Shown piece after piece: positions 24,848 to 33,227 of a stretch of DNA of 53,861 nucleotides. The notes below the pieces were generated by a model. That model made no database searches and was not told the DNA's origin. It worked only from the letters and a program-made list of their open reading frames with translations. How positions within the stretch are numbered: the stretch's first letter is position 1; each line of letters opens with the position of its first letter. The DNA lies in the NCBI GenBank assembly GCA_023664325.1, contig JAMPFS010000019.1, positions 1-53,861 on the forward strand, read 5' to 3'. The stretch is from Clostridium sp. (GTDB lineage Bacteria > Bacillota > Clostridia > Lachnospirales > Lachnospiraceae). The translations under genes were made by a program, and so were the position numbers.

Positions 24848-25840
24848 ATGTCCGATTACACACCACCATATACAATATCTAACAGAATGCTTGAACTTGT
24901 GGCATCTATATCAGAAAAGGTAGGAATGATAAGCAGCCACAAAGCACTGGAATCGAAACCTCACCTTCGAAGGAACAACCGAATCATGTCAATTCATTCT
25001 TCATTAAAAATCGAAGCGAACTCTCTTTCTTTATCCGAAGTGCGAAATGTTATTGATGGACATCTTGTACTCGGAGATCAGAGAGAAATACAGGAAGTAA
25101 AGAATGCGTATGCGGCTTATGGGGAGATTGAAAAAATAAAGCCCTACAGCATACCAGAATTGAAACGGATTCATAAAATCATGACACATCTTACCGTTCC
25201 GGAATCCGGCACATTCCGAAATGGAGATGAAGGTGTTTTTTCGGGAGATAAGTGTATCTTTGTCGCCCCGCCACCACATATGGTCTCAGAATTAATGACA
25301 AAATTGTTTGGCTGGATGAAGAAAAATGCAGACACAGTCCATCCGCTTATTTTATCTGCAATCTTTCATTATGAGTTTGTTTTCATCCATCCTTTTTCAG
25401 ATGGCAATGGACGAATGGCACGGCTATGGCATACTGCACTTTTATATCATTGGAGAAATGTGTTTGAATATATTCCTTTGGAGAGCCAGATAGAAAAGTT
25501 TCAGGAAGCATACTACAACGTAATTGCACAGTGTCATATCAATGGCAATTCCGATTTATTTATAGAATTTATGTTGGATCAGATTGATAAAATACTGGAT
25601 GATGTGATTATTCAAATCGACAAGTCAAATGCTGACATAAGCGAATGTGTAAAGAAGATGCTTGCCGTCATGGAATATGACGTGCCATACACAGCACGTT
25701 CCATCATGGATTCGCTTGGTCTGAAATCAAGAGAGACCTTTCGGAAAAATTATATGAATCCGGCAATTGATCTGAAGCTTGTACAGATGACAATTCCAGA
25801 TAAACCCCATAGCAGAAATCAGCGATATGTGAAGAAATAA
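24848..25840 (+). CDS. Fic-domain protein (AMP transferase family) with N-terminal inhibitory motif
   Basis: 330 residues. The Fic motif HPFSDGNGRMAR (181-192) is complete, with the catalytic His and the Asn/Gly/Arg needed to bind nucleotide. An inhibitory helix precedes the domain: S52-LKI-E56-A matches (S/T)xxxE(G/N) except for the last residue, so this is a self-inhibited class II Fic. The C-terminal ~60 residues look like a winged helix (TARSIMDSLGLKSRETFRKN), as in many bacterial Fic-wHTH proteins. Fic enzymes usually AMPylate a target protein. TTAGGAGA precedes the ATG. It is the only plus-strand gene in this half of the window and converges with loaP, 23 bp apart. Confidence 0.9.
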   Translation: MSDYTPPYTISNRMLELVASISEKVGMISSHKALESKPHLRRNNRIMSIHSSLKIEANSLSLSEVRNVIDGHLVLGDQREIQEVKNAYAAYGEIEKIKPYSIPELKRIHKIMTHLTVPESGTFRNGDEGVFSGDKCIFVAPPPHMVSELMTKLFGWMKKNADTVHPLILSAIFHYEFVFIHPFSDGNGRMARLWHTALLYHWRNVFEYIPLESQIEKFQEAYYNVIAQCHINGNSDLFIEFMLDQIDKILDDVIIQIDKSNADISECVKKMLAVMEYDVPYTARSIMDSLGLKSRETFRKNYMNPAIDLKLVQMTIPDKPHSRNQRYVKK

Positions 25841-25863
25841 CATATGAATCTTCTGTCCTCCAC

Positions 25864-26367
25864 TTACTTCTTCTCCACAATCTCCAATCCCACTGTGACC
25901 TCTGTATTTCTGCCAAAGAACTCCAATTCCAGTACAGCAAGTTTTTTATGCCGATCTATTCTCTTGACCTTGCCATCCCAATTCATCATCGGCCCACTGG
26001 TAATCACTACCTGGTCGCCTTCCATGTAACCCACCGACATTTCCACGATATGCTCTTCCCTGCCAAACTGCCTTAAAAATGCAACCTCCGCCTCATACAG
26101 GGGTGTAAAGTCCTCACCCGTCCGCAATACCTTTGTAAGCTCCTTCACATCCTTTAACTGCATAAATACAGCCTCTATATCGTCCGTACAGAAAAATAGA
26201 TATCCCGGAAACAGAACTGCCTGTTTAAGTTCCCAGTTTCCCTTAATTTTCTTCTTTCTCTCATACATCGGAACAAACACTTCTTCATCTTCTGCCAACA
26301 GCCAGGTTCTACATAGTTCTGCAATTTTATGTTCATGCCCACTCATAACCTGTACGACGTACCACAT
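25864..26367 (-). CDS. loaP: LoaP-type NusG paralogue, processive antiterminator
   Basis: 167 residues: a NusG N-terminal domain (MWYVVQVMSGHEHKIAELC, then AVLFPGYLFF) and a KOW domain (YMEGDQVVITSGPM, DGKVKRIDRHKK). Length and motifs fit specialised NusG paralogues; LoaP is the class found in Bacillota with polysaccharide and natural-product operons, where it rides on RNA polymerase and overrides terminators. The start is the Met of MWYVV, 22 bp after the sugar-transferase stop, with AGGTGG upstream; a 15-residue longer frame has no such site. It is the last gene of the polysaccharide core operon. The likely target is the glycan operon whose leader terminator is at 19146-19211, beyond the accessory island. 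Confidence 0.9.
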   Translation of the reverse strand: MWYVVQVMSGHEHKIAELCRTWLLAEDEEVFVPMYERKKKIKGNWELKQAVLFPGYLFFCTDDIEAVFMQLKDVKELTKVLRTGEDFTPLYEAEVAFLRQFGREEHIVEMSVGYMEGDQVVITSGPMMNWDGKVKRIDRHKKLAVLELEFFGRNTEVTVGLEIVEKK

Positions 26368-26389
26368 GCTATTTTCACCACCTGAACAC

Positions 26390-27907
26390 TCACACGGAGC
26401 CGATTTTACCAAATACCACCTTAAAGGTTTTCAGTATGATCTCCAAATCCAGCCCCAGGGAAAAATTATCAATATATTCCTTATCTAATCTCACAACTTC
26501 CTCAAAATCCGTGATATCACTTCTGCCGCTTATCTGCCATAATCCCGTCAGCCCCGGCTTTGTTGCCAGCCTCCCTTTGTGATGCAGCTCATACTGCTCA
26601 TACTCCTTTACAGTTGGCGGTCTGGTTCCTACCACACTCATGCTTCCTGCCAATATGTTAAAGGACTGTGGCAGTTCATCAATCGAAGATTCCCGCAGGA
26701 ATTTTCCCAGGGAAAACTTCTTGCCATACCCGATAATTCTCGGATCATCATCCATTTTAAACATAAGCCCTGACATTTTATTCTGATCCATCAGTTCCGC
26801 TTTTCTCTCTTCTGCATCGGTATACATTGTGCGGAATTTCCATATTTTGAAAGTTCTCCCATTTTTCCCTACCCGCTCCTGGCGGAAGAACACCGGCCCC
26901 GGATCCGCTATCCACATCACAGGCGCAATAATAATCGTTAAGAAAACCGTGACGATGGAACCGATCATGCCAAAGAAAATATCAATCATCCGCTTAATCA
27001 TAAGCTGACGGGCTGTCACGGTACGAACGCTTGCAGTAATCACAGAAATGCCATTCACACGGTTCACGGTTGCCTTTGGAATCTGTATCAGATTCTGAAT
27101 ACTGACATGCACGGTAATCCCCATACTGATAAAAGCATTGGCAATTTCTTCCACCTCATCATTTTCCATGCAGATCAGCACCTCATCCACCACATTGGTT
27201 CTCGCATACTCATACATTTTCTCAAGCGTGCCAACAATCGGTATGTCGCGTATGGTCGTGCCAATAACACCTTCCCGTGGAGAACCGGAAGTTTTGCCGT
27301 TTGCAGCATGAACATTCGATGCAGCGGCAGCCTCCAACTCTGCCGGATTATCAGTAAGTATGATGCCCACAATCTTGACAGTGCTGATTTTATTTTTATA
27401 AAATTTGTGCAGGATGCCATTAATCTGGCTGTACGGCGCAATTAACAGCATGCAGTCCTGATTCTTTGTATTATTGATTTCTTTTTGAAGATATTTTTTA
27501 TACAGATGCCGGTATATGAACATCAGCAGACAATCCATAACCGGAAAGCCAAACATAATCAACCGGGAATATAAAACAGATGACTGTTCCATAAACAGTA
27601 TAAATATGATGCCTGCCAGTATATATACATTATACTGAAAAACCTTCTTACATTCCTCTGCGGCATTCCGCCTTAAAATGCCGGAATACGGTTCTGTAAA
27701 CAAGATCATTGCAACATGCAGGCATAAGATTACCAATATGATTTTTCGATAGGGTCCGGAAAAAGCGGAGGCAGACAGCAAATCCGAAACCCTGGTGATA
27801 CCAAATCGAAGGATAAAGACAAGAATAAAACTGATTTCCATACAGAGAAGGTCTAAAAACATAAAGTCAAAATGTTTATACCATGTTTTCTGATTTTTCT
27901 GATACAT
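26390..27907 (-). CDS. Initiating sugar transferase (polyprenyl-phosphate hexose-1-phosphotransferase)
   Basis: 505 residues in the large polytopic arrangement: four or five N-terminal membrane helices, a Rossmann-like middle domain, then the catalytic C-terminal domain. The catalytic part has KRMIDIFFGMIGSIV, FKIWKFRTMY, ELPQSFNILAGSMSVVGTRP, and KPGLTGLWQISGRSD. These are the motifs of WbaP/CpsE-type enzymes that load the first sugar phosphate onto undecaprenyl phosphate. The sugar (glucose, galactose or another) cannot be told. An insert of about 25 residues in the middle domain (AAAASNVHAANGKTSGSPRE) looks unstructured. Confidence 0.92.
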   Translation of the reverse strand: MYQKNQKTWYKHFDFMFLDLLCMEISFILVFILRFGITRVSDLLSASAFSGPYRKIILVILCLHVAMILFTEPYSGILRRNAAEECKKVFQYNVYILAGIIFILFMEQSSVLYSRLIMFGFPVMDCLLMFIYRHLYKKYLQKEINNTKNQDCMLLIAPYSQINGILHKFYKNKISTVKIVGIILTDNPAELEAAAASNVHAANGKTSGSPREGVIGTTIRDIPIVGTLEKMYEYARTNVVDEVLICMENDEVEEIANAFISMGITVHVSIQNLIQIPKATVNRVNGISVITASVRTVTARQLMIKRMIDIFFGMIGSIVTVFLTIIIAPVMWIADPGPVFFRQERVGKNGRTFKIWKFRTMYTDAEERKAELMDQNKMSGLMFKMDDDPRIIGYGKKFSLGKFLRESSIDELPQSFNILAGSMSVVGTRPPTVKEYEQYELHHKGRLATKPGLTGLWQISGRSDITDFEEVVRLDKEYIDNFSLGLDLEIILKTFKVVFGKIGSV

Positions 27908-27956
27908 GTTATCCTCCTCTGTTCATATCCATTCTCTCCGTGTATTTTCTCATTTT

Positions 27957-28700
27957 CTAATTGTCGCTGCCATCCTCATTCTTTCCATACTCGCCATAAT
28001 TACCATAATATTTTCCATAGTAATTGCCATAATATCCTTTGCCGTAGTAGCCGTAACCCTTGCCACCCATATCTACCTTATTGAGTACTGCGCCTAATAT
28101 CTTACAGCCGCTCTGCTCTAACTGCTTTGTCACACGCTGTACAATCTTGTAACTGGCATTATCGGTCTCAATCACAATAATGGCTCCATCACATTCCTTT
28201 GCCACAATCGCTGCATCAATCACACTGCCAAGCGGTGGACAATCAATAATCACATAGTCATACTGCTCCCGCAGCGCAGACACTAATCTCTTGAAGCGCT
28301 CATTTCCCAACAGCTCTGATGGATTCGGGGCAGCCTGCCCTGTAAAAATAATATTAAAATTATCTATATCCGTATCATATACGACATCCTCGATCTCACA
28401 CTGTCCGCTCAGATAGTGAGACAATCCCTTTGTCTCTACATCCACGCCATAACGGACGATAGTAACAGACTTTCGGATATCTGCATCCATGTACAACACT
28501 TTCTTTCCATCCTCGGCAAGCGAATTAGCCAGATGAAAGGACACCTCGGATTTTCCCTCATTCGGAACTGAGCTTGTAAAAGCAACCACATGAATATCTT
28601 CACCGGAAAAACGGATATTGGTCCGGAGTGTTTTATATGCTTCATTTGTTTTAAAATCTAATTCTTTTTTCTTTTCAAAATTAATTTTCATTCCCGACAC
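27957..28700 (-). CDS. CpsD/CapB-type BY-kinase (polysaccharide tyrosine autokinase)
   Basis: 247 residues. Walker A is SSVPNEGKSEVSFHLAN, Walker A' is VLYMDADIRKS, and Walker B is YDYVIIDCPPLG. The C-terminus is a cluster of about ten tyrosines within Gly/Tyr repeats (GYYGKGYYGNYYGKYYGNY), the autophosphorylation tail of this family. It works with the membrane activator CpsC encoded just upstream, and is reversed by the CpsB phosphatase, to control polymer length and export. Confidence 0.93.
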   Translation of the reverse strand: MSGMKINFEKKKELDFKTNEAYKTLRTNIRFSGEDIHVVAFTSSVPNEGKSEVSFHLANSLAEDGKKVLYMDADIRKSVTIVRYGVDVETKGLSHYLSGQCEIEDVVYDTDIDNFNIIFTGQAAPNPSELLGNERFKRLVSALREQYDYVIIDCPPLGSVIDAAIVAKECDGAIIVIETDNASYKIVQRVTKQLEQSGCKILGAVLNKVDMGGKGYGYYGKGYYGNYYGKYYGNYGEYGKNEDGSDN

Positions 28701-28718
28701 CTTCCTTTACCAATACCA

Positions 28719-29510
28719 TCACTCATTGTCGGCATTATCTGCCTTCGCCATCTTATGCCTTGCTTTTCTCCGCTGTCTTCTGGCTCTCGCCATGTCTTTA
28801 TCATGCCCTCTCGTGCCTCTCTTAGAAACGCCTTCCTCTAACGGTACAAGTCCCAGGACATTCATATTGAGATATCTCTCCACATCCTCTGTCGTGTGAA
28901 TCGTATCATCCATCAGATGCAATACAATAATCACAGCGCAAACCAGCACAAAACTAAGCAGCGCGCCGACAATTGCATTCTTGACAACATTCGGGCTTGT
29001 CTGGTGTTCCGGCACATGTCCATAATCTGCTACATTCGGTGGATCCGTTGCCATAATCTCTCCCATGTACTTGGCGGATACATCCGTCAGCTTATCTACA
29101 ATCGTCTTTGCCATATAAGCATCATGGTTATTGACCGTAATATTGATAAAACGGGTATCTGTTGGGTTATCAACCGATACATTTTCCACAAACTCTTCAT
29201 AAGACATAGTCAGTTCCAAATCTTCAATGACCTTGTCAACAACAGGACGGCTGGTGATGAAAACCGCATAGTCCTTTGTCAGGGTAGTACCCACCTGCAG
29301 ATCCGTCAGAGAAGTAATGCTGGTCGATTTGGATATTACATAAAGCATCGAGGTAGAACTGTACACCGGCTGGACAAATGCCAGCGTATACCCTGCGGCA
29401 ATGCCAAGTCCCAATGCCGTGACAAGAATGATAATCCATATCTTTCCCAGTAAAACATAAAACAACTCGAGTAAATCAATTTCAATTTCTTCATTTTGTG
29501 TTTGCTGCAT
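28719..29510 (-). CDS. CpsC/YveK-type chain-length regulator and kinase activator
   Basis: 263 residues with two membrane helices (about 20-42 and 180-202) enclosing an outside loop, the Wzz-like layout. The Pro-rich stretch before the second helix (PPNVADYGHVPEHQTSPNVV) is typical. The cytoplasmic tail after the second helix is very basic, ending in RRQRRKARHKM, longer than in most CpsC. It should activate the neighbouring BY-kinase. Confidence 0.9.
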   Translation of the reverse strand: MQQTQNEEIEIDLLELFYVLLGKIWIIILVTALGLGIAAGYTLAFVQPVYSSTSMLYVISKSTSITSLTDLQVGTTLTKDYAVFITSRPVVDKVIEDLELTMSYEEFVENVSVDNPTDTRFINITVNNHDAYMAKTIVDKLTDVSAKYMGEIMATDPPNVADYGHVPEHQTSPNVVKNAIVGALLSFVLVCAVIIVLHLMDDTIHTTEDVERYLNMNVLGLVPLEEGVSKRGTRGHDKDMARARRQRRKARHKMAKADNADNE

Positions 29511-29545
29511 ATTTTTGTTTCTCCATTCCTTTTTCTTCTATATCT

Positions 29546-30277
29546 TTAAACACCGAGATACGCATTGGCAACCATGCGCTCCGGATTTTCTATCATCACC
29601 TGTTTCAAAAAACCGGTTCCGTACTTCTTCTCGAGCCAGTCAGCATAATCCCTGACATAAGGAGCCCTGTCCTCCAAATCATGGGCATCCGTTCCAAAAA
29701 AACTGATACATTCCTCCTTAACCAGCTTCTTACACCATCTGGCATTCTCATCCAGCAATCCACCATAGATACTGGAAATATTCATCTGCAATAACGTCTC
29801 CATGCCCATCAGCTCATCAATGCGCTCCATATGTTTAAACAGACACCGGTAACGTTCCACATGGGCAATAATAGGACGGAACCTTGCATTGGTAATCCTG
29901 CGGATCGCATCATACAACTGGCTGTAACTAATGCGGATATTAAACTCCACCAAAACATACTTGGTGTCATTCATCGTCTGTATCTTACCCGACTTCAGAT
30001 CCTCCACGATTCCTTCTTCCCATAATACCTCATTTCCCAAATATAACACAAGTTCCGGGTACTGCTTATATACCTCTTCCTGTAATTGCTCGAAGCAAAC
30101 CCTCAATTCTTCCCTGGTACATTTGTTCTTCCCCCTCACATAGTGGGGCGTGAGGATTATATTCCGGATTCCTTCCTCATAGGAAATACCCATCATGGAA
30201 AGCGCTTCCTCCATTGTCTGCGCGCCATCATCCACTCCCGGCAGCATATGGCAATGTATATCATAATACCCTGTCAT
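29546..30277 (-). CDS. CpsB/CapC-type tyrosine phosphatase (PHP fold)
   Basis: 243 residues opening with YYDIHCHMLPGVDDGAQT, the HxH metal site of the PHP-domain manganese-dependent phosphotyrosine phosphatases. Further metal ligands are seen in LTPHYVRG, IAHVERY and GTDAHDL. The ATG used lies 5 bases after AGGTG; the frame also allows a TTG start six codons earlier that touches the upstream stop. It would remove phosphates from the CpsD tyrosine tail. Confidence 0.9.
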   Translation of the reverse strand: MTGYYDIHCHMLPGVDDGAQTMEEALSMMGISYEEGIRNIILTPHYVRGKNKCTREELRVCFEQLQEEVYKQYPELVLYLGNEVLWEEGIVEDLKSGKIQTMNDTKYVLVEFNIRISYSQLYDAIRRITNARFRPIIAHVERYRCLFKHMERIDELMGMETLLQMNISSIYGGLLDENARWCKKLVKEECISFFGTDAHDLEDRAPYVRDYADWLEKKYGTGFLKQVMIENPERMVANAYLGV

Positions 30278-30295
30278 TTCTTCACCTGCCTTCAA

Positions 30296-31759
30296 CTAAT
30301 CTGTATGGCTGGCTGCCAACGTCCTGTACACGCCAATCAACAGCATACCAATGACAACGCCAAATGCTGCCACTGACGTCATAACCATCACTGTCCGCTC
30401 TACACATTCCATCAAAAACAGATACAAATAATCCGGTTCAATATATATATTCTGATATGGCTTGCCAATCATCATAACCAGGGTAATCGCAATCATCACC
30501 ACGCTTGCTAACAGCATCGCAAATGCCGTATGCTTAACGCCTCGTTCCCGCCTCTGATCCATAAAAATCATGAGAAAGATTCCCACAACAACATTGAAAA
30601 TCACAATAATTCCTGCAACAAGGAACATACGGACAAAACTCTGCTTCAAATTATATATATATGGCGTGACATTGCTGTCCGGGATGCGCACATCCAGATT
30701 TCCATCTAAAATCATCATGGAATTTTGTTTGACATCAAAGAGAAAGTCCTCATACTTCTTAATCTGCTTCGCTCCCTCTTTCAATGACTCAAGATCACGC
30801 ACCTCCATTGCCTCATTCGCAATCTCTGATATATATTCCGAATATGCATACCGGAAATATCCGCTGCTCTGCATATTCTGCATAATGGCATCCACGTTGA
30901 ACAGGCTCACATAAACTCCCACCATCAGCAAAAGCCAAAACAGGCTGATTGCTGTTGTTATGGTCAGCACTGCCCTTGTCCTATGCCGTATCTTTCGCCG
31001 CCTGCTATGTCCGGGTCTCGCTTTCCGTTTTCGATTCCTATGAAATGTCATACATTTTGTTGCAAATAAAATAATACCACATATCACAGTAATTACAAGT
31101 AGTATAATGGCAATTCCATCTATTGCCAGAATCATCCGGTCGGGAACAATTTTCTCATTCCTTGAGAAAGAAACTGCCTGTTTATCTTTCGTCGTAATCA
31201 CAATGTCGCTGCCATCCAGTTTGACCTCTGCATCTGCGGCCTGCTTCTCCGGGCGTTTGCTAAGTTCTTTCTTTGCCTCCGTCTGGTTCGACATGGCATC
31301 CCACACATCTACCCCGTCTTCCGAAGATGCCTGGTCTTCCGTTGTCTCCTTGTCCTGCTTCACTTTCCCGGTAACGCCTTCCTGTCCATCAGCAGCCGAC
31401 ATCGTACCCGCCTCTGTCGTCGATCCCTCCGTCATTTGCGTATTATCGCCGCCAACCTCGTACAGATATCCATTTGCCACGCCTTCCGCAATATTCGCAT
31501 ACATCATGCTGATTGCTTCATCCGCCTGCGCAGCGGATAAGTCCACATCATCCGCGCTCAGATAGCTGATTAACGAATTAATATATGCCGTGCCTGCCTT
31601 GTAAATTTTCCCATCATAAAGAAACGTTCCACTTGCAGCAGAAATCACTCTCGCTTCATTGCTGTTGATTTCTCCTGCAAACGCAACCATTTTGGGAGAC
31701 ACTGCGCCAATCGCTAATACCACAAATATGAATATCATTCTCAAATCATTCTTTTTCAT
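30296..31759 (-). CDS. Conserved membrane protein of the polysaccharide operon, function unknown
   Basis: About 487 residues. A signal peptide (MKKNDLRMIFIFVVLAIGAV, cleavage near AFAGE) leads into a ~180-residue exported, acidic, Ser/Thr-rich region. Next come a membrane helix, a very basic cytoplasmic stretch (RNRKRKARPGHSRRRKIRHR) and four more helices. I do not recognise a family with a known role. The start was set at MKKND, behind AGGGAAAAG, because a longer frame begins inside the terminator at 31781-31823. As first gene after that terminator and just before cpsB, it may sense or anchor the export machinery. Confidence 0.6.
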   Translation of the reverse strand: MKKNDLRMIFIFVVLAIGAVSPKMVAFAGEINSNEARVISAASGTFLYDGKIYKAGTAYINSLISYLSADDVDLSAAQADEAISMMYANIAEGVANGYLYEVGGDNTQMTEGSTTEAGTMSAADGQEGVTGKVKQDKETTEDQASSEDGVDVWDAMSNQTEAKKELSKRPEKQAADAEVKLDGSDIVITTKDKQAVSFSRNEKIVPDRMILAIDGIAIILLVITVICGIILFATKCMTFHRNRKRKARPGHSRRRKIRHRTRAVLTITTAISLFWLLLMVGVYVSLFNVDAIMQNMQSSGYFRYAYSEYISEIANEAMEVRDLESLKEGAKQIKKYEDFLFDVKQNSMMILDGNLDVRIPDSNVTPYIYNLKQSFVRMFLVAGIIVIFNVVVGIFLMIFMDQRRERGVKHTAFAMLLASVVMIAITLVMMIGKPYQNIYIEPDYLYLFLMECVERTVMVMTSVAAFGVVIGMLLIGVYRTLAASHTD

Positions 31760-31780
31760 ATCTCTTTTCCCTGCCATTAC

Positions 31781-31823
31781 AAAAACCGAGCTGCCAGACA
31801 GAGAACTGTCTAACAGCTTGGTT
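31781..31823 (-). terminator. Intrinsic terminator between the Ig-like protein gene and the rest of the polysaccharide operon
   Basis: Minus strand: AACC-A-AGCTG...AGACAG, loop TTCT, CTGTCT...CAGCT-C-GGTT followed by TTTTT. The long stem with small mismatches and a U-run should stop most polymerases after the secreted-protein gene, leaving lower transcription of the genes beyond. Confidence 0.8.
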
Positions 31824-31865
31824 AAAAACATATTCACCACAAAACGGGAATCATATGATTTTGTA

Positions 31866-33035
31866 TTACTTTACTTCTGCCTTAGATACCGTAGCAACAT
31901 CTCCAAGACTTGCAAGAGCTGTTGTTGCATCACCATCTACAACAATATTCTTGCCGCTTACCTTGTATGTGTATGCTGTTGTACCAATCTTAAAGCTGTC
32001 TGCCTTAATCTCTGTAAATGTTACAGTACCAACCTTTACAGAAGCAACAGATGCCGGAGCGAATGCAGTCACTGCTGCAATCTTATTAGCCTTAATTGTT
32101 GTCTTAACTGTAACAGACTTTGCCTTCTGAGCCTTGTCAGACTCAGCAATTGCCTTACCGTTAATCTTAACCACACCATCTTTGCCAACTGTAGCTGTGT
32201 AATCCTTGCCATCAAGGTTCACTACAACCTCTTTATCACTGAAGAATCCAGCAATCTTATTGAGATCGCTCTGCAATGTAGCAGCAGTAGTGTTGTTTGC
32301 AAATGTAACCACTACAGATACTTCCTTGCCATCCTTAGGTGCTACAGTAGTCTGATACTTCTTATCAGCCTCTGCAACGTTAATTGTTACCTTAGCTGAC
32401 TTGTTTGTACCGTCTGTAGACTTAACAGTAATGGTAGCCTTACCTGCCTTCTTAGCTGTTACCTTACCCTTAGATACAGTAGCAACTGCTGTGTTAGAAG
32501 ATGTCCACTTAAGAGTAGTGTTAGTTTTCTTCTTCTTATCTTTCTTGTTAGCTTTACCGGTAAGAGTCACTGTCTCGTTAGCGCCCATTTTCAAGTTAAT
32601 AGTCTTACCCTTAACAGACTTCTTATCTGCTCCAAGAATATCAACTGATTTGATCTGACCTGCTACAACCTTAACCTTTACAGTTGCCTTTTTCTTCTTA
32701 TTCTTCTTAGAAGTTACAGTAATCTTAGCGCTACCTGCCTTCTTAGCTGTAATAGTACCCTTGCTGTTAACAGTAGCTACCTTCTTATTAGAAGACTTAT
32801 ATGTAACTTTCTTGTTAGCTGCCTTATTCGGTGTTACCGTTACAGTAGTCTTCAAAGTTGCCTTCTTACCCTTTGCAAGAGTGATTGTCTTGCTGCCTGT
32901 TACCTTGTCAACAGATGTTACTTTTGTAACTTTTACTTTTGTTTTCTTTGCTGCTTCTGCTGTAGAACCTGCTCCCAAGCTGAATGATACAGTCAATGCA
33001 AGAGCAAGAACCAACATTTTCATGATCTTCTTCAT
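31866..33035 (-). CDS. Secreted Lys-rich protein with bacterial Ig-like (Big_2) domains
   Basis: 389 residues. The signal peptide is MKKIMKMLVLALALTVSFSL, with cleavage after STAEA. Two Ig-like Big_2 repeats follow; each has the pattern 'TYKSSNKKVATVNSKG.ITAKKAGSAKITVTS' split over residues ~75-110 and ~170-210. A distinct C-terminal ~170 residues lacks Lys clusters. No LPXTG or S-layer motif is visible. The protein is strikingly basic, with Lys runs such as KKNKKKKATVKVKV, which would suit binding to an anionic (phosphate- or sulfate-bearing) cell-surface polymer. It is the first gene behind a strong promoter and is separated from the rest by a terminator, so it should be made in excess. Confidence 0.85.
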   Translation of the reverse strand: MKKIMKMLVLALALTVSFSLGAGSTAEAAKKTKVKVTKVTSVDKVTGSKTITLAKGKKATLKTTVTVTPNKAANKKVTYKSSNKKVATVNSKGTITAKKAGSAKITVTSKKNKKKKATVKVKVVAGQIKSVDILGADKKSVKGKTINLKMGANETVTLTGKANKKDKKKKTNTTLKWTSSNTAVATVSKGKVTAKKAGKATITVKSTDGTNKSAKVTINVAEADKKYQTTVAPKDGKEVSVVVTFANNTTAATLQSDLNKIAGFFSDKEVVVNLDGKDYTATVGKDGVVKINGKAIAESDKAQKAKSVTVKTTIKANKIAAVTAFAPASVASVKVGTVTFTEIKADSFKIGTTAYTYKVSGKNIVVDGDATTALASLGDVATVSKAEVK

Positions 33036-33148
33036 CTCTTCTCTCCTTTTCCTGCTACTGTTTGTAGCGTATTTAAAGTTTTATCCACTGCTATAATTGA
33101 AAACCCTCGCTTGTCTCATATATAGCATGTCGGATTCGTTTCTTGTTT

Positions 33149-33177
33149 AATATAAACCTTTTCCCCCTGCCTGTCAA
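33149..33177 (-). promoter_or_regulatory. Strong sigma-A promoter of the Ig-like protein and polysaccharide core operon
   Basis: Minus strand: TTGACA, 17-bp spacer, TATATT. The spacer contains GGGGGAAAA, the same nine bases found in the spacer of the glycan-operon promoter. Start near 33142 gives a leader of about 105 bases. The 33036-33227 gap holds nothing else that I can recognise. Confidence 0.8.
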
Positions 33178-33227
33178 GCATAAAAAAGAACTTTTACAGC
33201 CTGTAGATATGCATAATTGCGTTTCAG

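Noticed and set aside
28896..29453. 185-codon plus-strand frame opposite cpsC
   Set aside because: Antisense to a well-supported CpsC gene; no ribosome site and no family resemblance.
31659..32399. 246-codon plus-strand open frame opposite the Ig-like gene
   Set aside because: It arises from the biased Lys/Thr codons of the real gene; it is Cys/Ser/Leu-rich with no recognisable domain or start signal.
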